From Pseudomonadales bacterium (GTDB taxonomy: Bacteria > Pseudomonadota > Gammaproteobacteria > Pseudomonadales > Moraxellaceae), in contig JABEVH010000163.1 of NCBI GenBank assembly GCA_013043915.1, positions 1-10,655 on the forward strand: a stretch of DNA of 10,655 nt, read 5' to 3'. The notes beneath the pieces were generated by a model, which saw only the letters and a list, made by a program, of their open reading frames with translations, did not search any database and was not told where the DNA came from. Of this stretch, positions 7,164 to 10,655 are shown one piece after another. Numbering within the stretch: position 1 is the stretch's first letter; every line of letters starts with the position of its first letter. Made by a program: the position numbers and the translations under genes.

Positions 7164-8114
7164 TTAAGCGTTTGCGCGTTGTGCTGTGTTCAGTGAGGTG
7201 ACTTCACCATGGAATAAATGATTGATATCACCCTGAGGTAGCTTTTGTATCAACAATGCCTGCTGCAGTTGATCGATTGAGCCACCGGCCAGGTAGTGAA
7301 AACGCAGTCGCAGGCGATCCCCGGCATTGAGGTGTACCGGTTGTGACAAGGGAAGGATTAGATAATGGCAGTGCCAGTCGATAGATCGTTGTTCCTGAGC
7401 TACGATGGCTACCAGATTTTTAGTAATAAAGCGCAAGGCATTCAACGTTCCCTCGGCATGGGCTTCAAAGACAAAGTCAGCCCTTAATAGCATGGATTGG
7501 GCTTCCTGGTATTCGATGACACCATAGATAACAGGGTCACCTAAACCGAGGGTATCCGGTTGGGGCAGGCTGGCCTGTTGAAAGAGCGGAATAGCTGCAT
7601 TAAAACCCATGAAGTCAAAATTCTGTTGCACAGGTTGCACGGCAAGCAGCGTGGTATCCGGTAAAAAGATGGGTAATTTGCCGAAACGTTGTAAATGATG
7701 GTGACGAAAGGCGTCTAAAACCAGTAACTGTTGCTCACGCAGCAGGGCTGAATGCAGCATTTCACAGATCACGACATCAACGGGTGCATCAGGCATATAA
7801 GTCATGGCATCCGCCAACACCAACTGTATGCGTTCTGCGCCAGGATTCTGGCGTAATAACTGGCGTGCCGTTTCTATCATTTCCGGGTTGGCATCGACAC
7901 AGGTGACCTCAGCCCCGCATTGGACTGCAAAAAATGACAAGACACCGGTTCCTCCACCTAGCTCAAGCACGCGGTGGCCAGGTTTGACGACGGCTTGAAT
8001 ACTGCTTTTGAAAGCCTGCATGCGTTCCACGTTGGCCAACATCTGGCCATGATAATGAGGTGGTATAAATTGACCTAGTTGTTCACGTTCTGAAACTTGT
8101 TGTGGTGTGGTCAT
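7164..8114 (-). CDS. PRMT-like class I SAM-dependent methyltransferase
   Basis: Cytosolic 316-residue protein with a Rossmann-type SAM domain followed by a beta-rich C-terminal domain, as in protein arginine methyltransferases. SAM motif I is LELGGGTG (50-57); the acidic residue binding the ribose is D74 (CVDANPEM); motif II-like ADAM is at 101-104. The segment ICEMLHSALLRE has glutamates E118 and E127 with the same nine-residue spacing as the catalytic double-E loop of PRMTs (SEWMGY...YE). Near the C-terminus, SIDWHCHYLIL (244-254) aligns with the PRMT THW loop, reading IDW at 245-247. The substrate cannot be read from sequence; protein arginine is possible but the loop is divergent. The ATG follows CAGGAAA at eight bases. 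It is the last gene of the hemerythrin-led set, 60 bases after the hydrolase. A generic small-molecule methyltransferase is the alternative. Confidence 0.8.
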   Translation of the reverse strand: MTTPQQVSEREQLGQFIPPHYHGQMLANVERMQAFKSSIQAVVKPGHRVLELGGGTGVLSFFAVQCGAEVTCVDANPEMIETARQLLRQNPGAERIQLVLADAMTYMPDAPVDVVICEMLHSALLREQQLLVLDAFRHHHLQRFGKLPIFLPDTTLLAVQPVQQNFDFMGFNAAIPLFQQASLPQPDTLGLGDPVIYGVIEYQEAQSMLLRADFVFEAHAEGTLNALRFITKNLVAIVAQEQRSIDWHCHYLILPLSQPVHLNAGDRLRLRFHYLAGGSIDQLQQALLIQKLPQGDINHLFHGEVTSLNTAQRANA

Positions 8115-8174
8115 GATGTGGTTTTCCTGACGCTAGCTATTGACACATTCATTAAAGCAAGGAATGGGCCAGAA

Positions 8175-9392
8175 TTAACGCTGCCTGGCCAATCGTCGGG
8201 CTAGTGTATTCAGTCGAGGTAACCTGCTATCACCAAACGGTGTTCCTTGCCCCGTATTGACCGTCAGGGCCAAACTCAGGTTCAGGCTTGCATCTGCCCA
8301 AGCACCGCTGCCACCCCAGCCGAAGTGGCCAAAGGCATCGCGAGGTGAGCGCCCCAGCACAAAAACGCGATGGTAACCTAGTCGCCAGTGCATGGGGATG
8401 GCAATCACCTGACCATGCCGTCGGTTCTGTACAAGCGTGGCTTGTTGCCAAGTAGGTTCATGTAACCAGGTTTTGCCTTGCCAGCGCCCACGATCAGCCA
8501 TGGCTGCATAGACCGTGGCTAAGGAGCGCGCAGTGAACATGCCGTTTGCAGCCGGTATGCAGGCTTGACGTACCTGCTGACTGTTGAAATCGAGTTGACC
8601 GATACCATGTGGCCTTAACCCTGCTAGCATGCTGGCTTGATCAAAACCCGTTAGTTTCATATAAGCAGCCATGGCCTGATCGCGGCTAGTCGCCAAAATA
8701 CGTCCCCATAGACGGGGATGAGATCGGTTGGCAGGTGGAGGAATCAGGTCAGTAGCCCGGCCTAGCTGATCTGTGGGTAAGCCTATATAGCAGCCATCCA
8801 AGGCTAGATCTTTGACCAGATAGGTATCCAGTAACGAGGCTAGGTCAGTGCCCGTGCAGCGTTGTAACATCTCTCCAACTAACCAGCCCCAGGTCAAGGC
8901 ATGGTATCCCCAAGTAGCACCGGGAGCGTGTTGAGTCGTGGCAGTTTCAAGGCGCTGAACCATTGTTTGCCAACTCAGCATTTCACGGGCATCAGGTATC
9001 AGGGATCGTATATCATACAAACCTGCTTCGTGACAGAGCAAATGACGCAGGGTGATGCCTTCCTTGCCGTGGCAGGCAAACTCTGGCCAGTAGCGGCAAA
9101 CTTTGTCCGAGTAGTCGAGCAGACCCTGATCCACCATTCTATGAGTCAATGTTGCCAGAATGCCTTTGGTGGTGGAGTAGGACATGGCTAGCGTGTCCTC
9201 TTCCCAGGCAGCTCCCTGAAGGTTACGGCTTCCCCCCCAGATGTCGATAACAACCTCGCCGCGGTGGTAGACGCATAGTGCTGCTCCGCCAGGATGCTGA
9301 GTAGGCAGCAAGGTCCGAAATAGTTGCGCTAACGCCAGAAAATCATGATGTACATAGCCCTGAATGGGGTGATTGATCAACATGGTGTACAT
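8175..9392 (-). CDS. Serine beta-lactamase-like hydrolase (family VIII esterase type)
   Basis: A 405-residue protein of the beta-lactamase/class C-like fold, in which an active-site serine forms an acyl-enzyme. The S-x-x-K motif is S73-T-T-K76 (AMSYSTTKG). The tyrosine motif is Y163-H-A (WGYHALTWGW). The third motif is GHFGWGG (354-360), where HFG takes the place of the KTG box of true beta-lactamases. This pattern, with PAANGMFTARSLATVYAA at 279-296, points to an EstB-like esterase rather than antibiotic resistance. No signal peptide is apparent, so a cytosolic role is likely. Two starts are possible: ATG at 9392 and ATG at 9383 (MLINHPIQGY); a weak GAGAG lies upstream of both. It lies 41 bases after the SpoIIAA-like gene. 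The natural ester or amide substrate is unknown. Confidence 0.85.
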   Translation of the reverse strand: MYTMLINHPIQGYVHHDFLALAQLFRTLLPTQHPGGAALCVYHRGEVVIDIWGGSRNLQGAAWEEDTLAMSYSTTKGILATLTHRMVDQGLLDYSDKVCRYWPEFACHGKEGITLRHLLCHEAGLYDIRSLIPDAREMLSWQTMVQRLETATTQHAPGATWGYHALTWGWLVGEMLQRCTGTDLASLLDTYLVKDLALDGCYIGLPTDQLGRATDLIPPPANRSHPRLWGRILATSRDQAMAAYMKLTGFDQASMLAGLRPHGIGQLDFNSQQVRQACIPAANGMFTARSLATVYAAMADRGRWQGKTWLHEPTWQQATLVQNRRHGQVIAIPMHWRLGYHRVFVLGRSPRDAFGHFGWGGSGAWADASLNLSLALTVNTGQGTPFGDSRLPRLNTLARRLARQR

Positions 9393-9433
9393 TGACTCTC
9401 GGTGGTTTCCATCGCTCCCATTTTGCCCAGGAC

Positions 9434-9853
9434 CTAGTGCAGACCAGTCAGTTGTGCGAGCAAGGTATTTAGCCAGCTGTCAGCTTCGTCAATGCATGAA
9501 AAAAATGCTACGGGACCACTTTCTTTGTACAGGGGGGTCAGCATTTTCTGCATGATGGCAGCGCCTTCCGTGCCCGGAGGGTATACCCAGGCTGTTCCTA
9601 GTCGTTGACGATTAAAATCCAGTTGCAGATGACTAGCAATTTGCCTTAAGGCATCGGGTGAACACAGGGCAGATTTTTGTACGATCAGCATGGTTACCCA
9701 AGGCGTACTGTAGTCAAAGTTTGCCAGGGTCTGGAGGTCATTGTGAGCCATATGAACAAATTCCAGATTCCAAGGTCCTTCCATATGGCGAATAATTTTT
9801 CGCCCCTGTACGTCGATGCGGCTAGAACCATGAGGCCTGAAAAGAGTGGGCAT
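9434..9853 (-). CDS. Small protein, possibly SpoIIAA/STAS-like
   Basis: A 139-residue soluble protein without a signal peptide or membrane segment. It begins with a beta-strand pattern (SSRIDVQGRKIIRHMEGPWN) and ends with VAFFSCIDEADSWLNTLL. That ending is like the Phe-x(n)-Asp-Glu-Ala-x-x-Trp-Leu close of SpoIIAA-like/STAS-type proteins. The alternating strands and helices in between are compatible with that fold. This is a tentative fold-level call and I cannot assign a role. The ATG at 9853 has AGGAG (9864-9860) six bases upstream, and this site overlaps the TAG stop of the hemerythrin gene. The nine-base gap and shared signal suggest tight co-translation with hemerythrin. In STAS-type partner systems such a protein can sense or relay a signal; whether that holds here is unknown. 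Confidence 0.6.
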   Translation of the reverse strand: MPTLFRPHGSSRIDVQGRKIIRHMEGPWNLEFVHMAHNDLQTLANFDYSTPWVTMLIVQKSALCSPDALRQIASHLQLDFNRQRLGTAWVYPPGTEGAAIMQKMLTPLYKESGPVAFFSCIDEADSWLNTLLAQLTGLH

Positions 9854-9862
9854 GAGGAACTC

Positions 9863-10279
9863 CTATGCGATAAGGGCGTCTTTCAGTGCCTTGGCCAGTT
9901 CCTGATCTTCCCCGGAAATATGTGTGACCCACCAGTAACTTAAAAATGCCATCAACTTGTCGACAGCCCTAGGTGTATGCTGCTCCAAATCTTGCTGAAA
10001 CTCCTTCAATCGTTTGATGTAATAATCGTGGCTTCCTTTATGGATGATCCAGAGGCCCGTCTCATCAATGTGGGTTTGTTGGGCAAGGTGCTCCTCGGTA
10101 GCAAAATGATCATCGGCGTAGCCATTGAACTCTTTGAGCATTTCCCACGCTACGGAGGGTGATACTTCCTGTTGAGGCTGATCAGCAAAGTAATTATTCA
10201 ACAACAGCACCAAGTGTTGATGCTGTGTATCGATGACCTCGATTCCAGTACAGTATTCGGCCTTCCAGACGATATTCAC
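9863..10279 (-). CDS. Bacteriohemerythrin, GTG start
   Basis: A 138-residue single-domain, four-helix oxygen-binding protein with a non-heme diiron centre. The family signature W5...Y9..GIEVIDTQH is present, and all seven iron ligands can be placed: H20, H58, E62 (HFATEE), H80, H84 (HKGSH), H120 and D125 (HISGED). In the family these proteins bind O2 for delivery to membrane oxidases or enzymes, or for sensing. The start is GTG at 10279: AGGAGG (10290-10285) lies five bases upstream, and no ATG nearby fits. No extra sensor or signalling domain is fused. It heads the four-gene set that ends just upstream of the cbb3 operon. A role in handing oxygen to the cbb3 oxidase is an attractive inference but not shown here. 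Confidence 0.95.
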   Translation of the reverse strand: MNIVWKAEYCTGIEVIDTQHQHLVLLLNNYFADQPQQEVSPSVAWEMLKEFNGYADDHFATEEHLAQQTHIDETGLWIIHKGSHDYYIKRLKEFQQDLEQHTPRAVDKLMAFLSYWWVTHISGEDQELAKALKDALIA

Positions 10280-10345
10280 TGCAACCTCCTGAAGTCATTG
10301 GGGGGAGATGCTGTCTAGCAGAATAATATATTCCCTTAGTGACAG

Positions 10346-10374
10346 TTTATATCGTTTGTAGTCCTGTCCGGAAA
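10346..10374 (-). promoter_or_regulatory. Weak promoter candidate for the hemerythrin-led genes
   Basis: On the minus strand TTTCCG (10374-10369), a 17-base spacer and TATAAA (10351-10346) could be a sigma70-type promoter with a good -10 and poor -35. A second A/T-rich hexamer, TATTAT (10328-10323), lies downstream. The region is clearly A/T-rich compared with its surroundings. No FNR-type box is seen here. Confidence 0.25.
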
Positions 10375-10397
10375 AAAATATATCATAAGCTGAAGGT

Positions 10398-10430
10398 GCC
10401 GCCCTTTCTGCTATCAGTCAGGGCGGTTTT
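10398..10430 (+). terminator. Terminator-like hairpin with T-tract on the plus strand
   Basis: CCGCCCT (10399-10405) pairs with AGGGCGG (10420-10426), and TTTT follows at 10427-10430. Inside the loop CTG-CTAT-CAG can extend the stem after a 2x2 internal loop. The T-tract is on the plus strand, while the flanking genes run on the minus strand. On the minus strand the hairpin is preceded by AAAA and followed by mixed bases. It may be a partly bidirectional terminator ending the MaoC transcript, or it may end an unseen plus-strand RNA. Confidence 0.5.
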
Positions 10431-10435
10431 GATCA

Positions 10436-10655
10436 TTAACGAGGTACGACGGTACCTTGAAGGTGGGGTTTACAACTGGCGATATCATGCAGACCAAAAA
10501 TATGCTTTCCTGCTTCAAGATAGCAGCTAAAGCCCACTCTGGCCGGTAACAGGATGGGGAGTTTGAACTGCACGTTGACCTCATAAGCCTCGGGAAGTGC
10601 CGGCTCTAACGCTGCCAGGCAGCGCGCCTTACTCCACATGCCATGGGCTATTGCC
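10436..10655 (-). CDS. MaoC-family acyl dehydratase/hydratase, C-terminal end only
   Basis: The last 72 codons of a gene entering from the right edge, ending in TAA at 10438-10436. The visible start AIAHGMWSKARCLAAL matches the conserved (P/A)-I-x-H-G-M-W region of MaoC-like hot-dog proteins. FKLPILLPARVGFSCYL and the closing KPHLQGTV are also typical of the C-terminal strands of this family. Such enzymes hydrate or dehydrate acyl-CoA or related thioesters. The catalytic Asp/His loop lies outside the window, so neither activity nor substrate can be confirmed. It ends six bases before the terminator-like hairpin and is probably a separate transcription unit from hemerythrin. Confidence 0.8.
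   Translation of the reverse strand, partial: AIAHGMWSKARCLAALEPALPEAYEVNVQFKLPILLPARVGFSCYLEAGKHIFGLHDIASCKPHLQGTVVPR

Noticed and set aside
8175..9392. Antibiotic-resistance beta-lactamase.
   Set aside because: There is no signal peptide, the third motif is HFG rather than KTG, and the Y-H-A motif fits family VIII esterases better.

Overview
The window carries one long run of genes, all on the minus strand, from what looks like a gammaproteobacterium of roughly 50% GC. The clues are a cbb3 oxidase cluster in the order ccoNOQP-ccoGHI, closest in feel to Pseudomonas and Oceanospirillales-type clusters, and a MaoC-like hydratase and bacteriohemerythrin of the same general style. I cannot name the genus from sequence alone. 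No IS transposase, tRNA, rRNA or CRISPR array is visible.

Left part (1-6695): a complete ccoNOQP operon encodes the cbb3-type cytochrome c oxidase, a high-affinity terminal oxidase for low oxygen. It is followed by the assembly genes ccoG (cupric reductase / Fe-S protein), ccoH (membrane-anchored assembly factor) and ccoI (copper P-type ATPase). ccoI runs off the left edge just after its phosphorylation motif DKTGT. Start and stop codons overlap by 4 bases (ATGA) at ccoQ/ccoP and ccoH/ccoI, which suggests translational coupling. A 95-base gap with two hairpins separates ccoP from ccoG and may set different expression levels for the structural and assembly halves.

Middle (6696-7163): a 468-base gap holds the ccoN leader, an FNR/Anr-type box (one mismatch from consensus) and a weak sigma70-like promoter. 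It also holds a 240-base stretch that reads as a coding-like minus-strand frame with one in-frame stop, and a strong 8-bp hairpin just past the upstream gene. I could not identify the coding-like stretch.

Right part (7164-10279): four closely spaced minus-strand genes (gaps 9, 41 and 60 bases) encode a bacteriohemerythrin with all seven iron ligands and a GTG start, a small protein tentatively assigned as SpoIIAA-like, a serine beta-lactamase-like hydrolase (family VIII esterase type), and a SAM methyltransferase built like a protein arginine methyltransferase. The last has a double-E loop with PRMT spacing and a THW-like segment reading IDW. An oxygen-binding protein at the head of this set, directly upstream of an oxygen-responsive oxidase operon, is the most intriguing feature of the window.

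Right edge (10280-10655): a promoter-like region and a terminator-like hairpin oriented for the plus strand, then the C-terminal end of a MaoC-family dehydratase.
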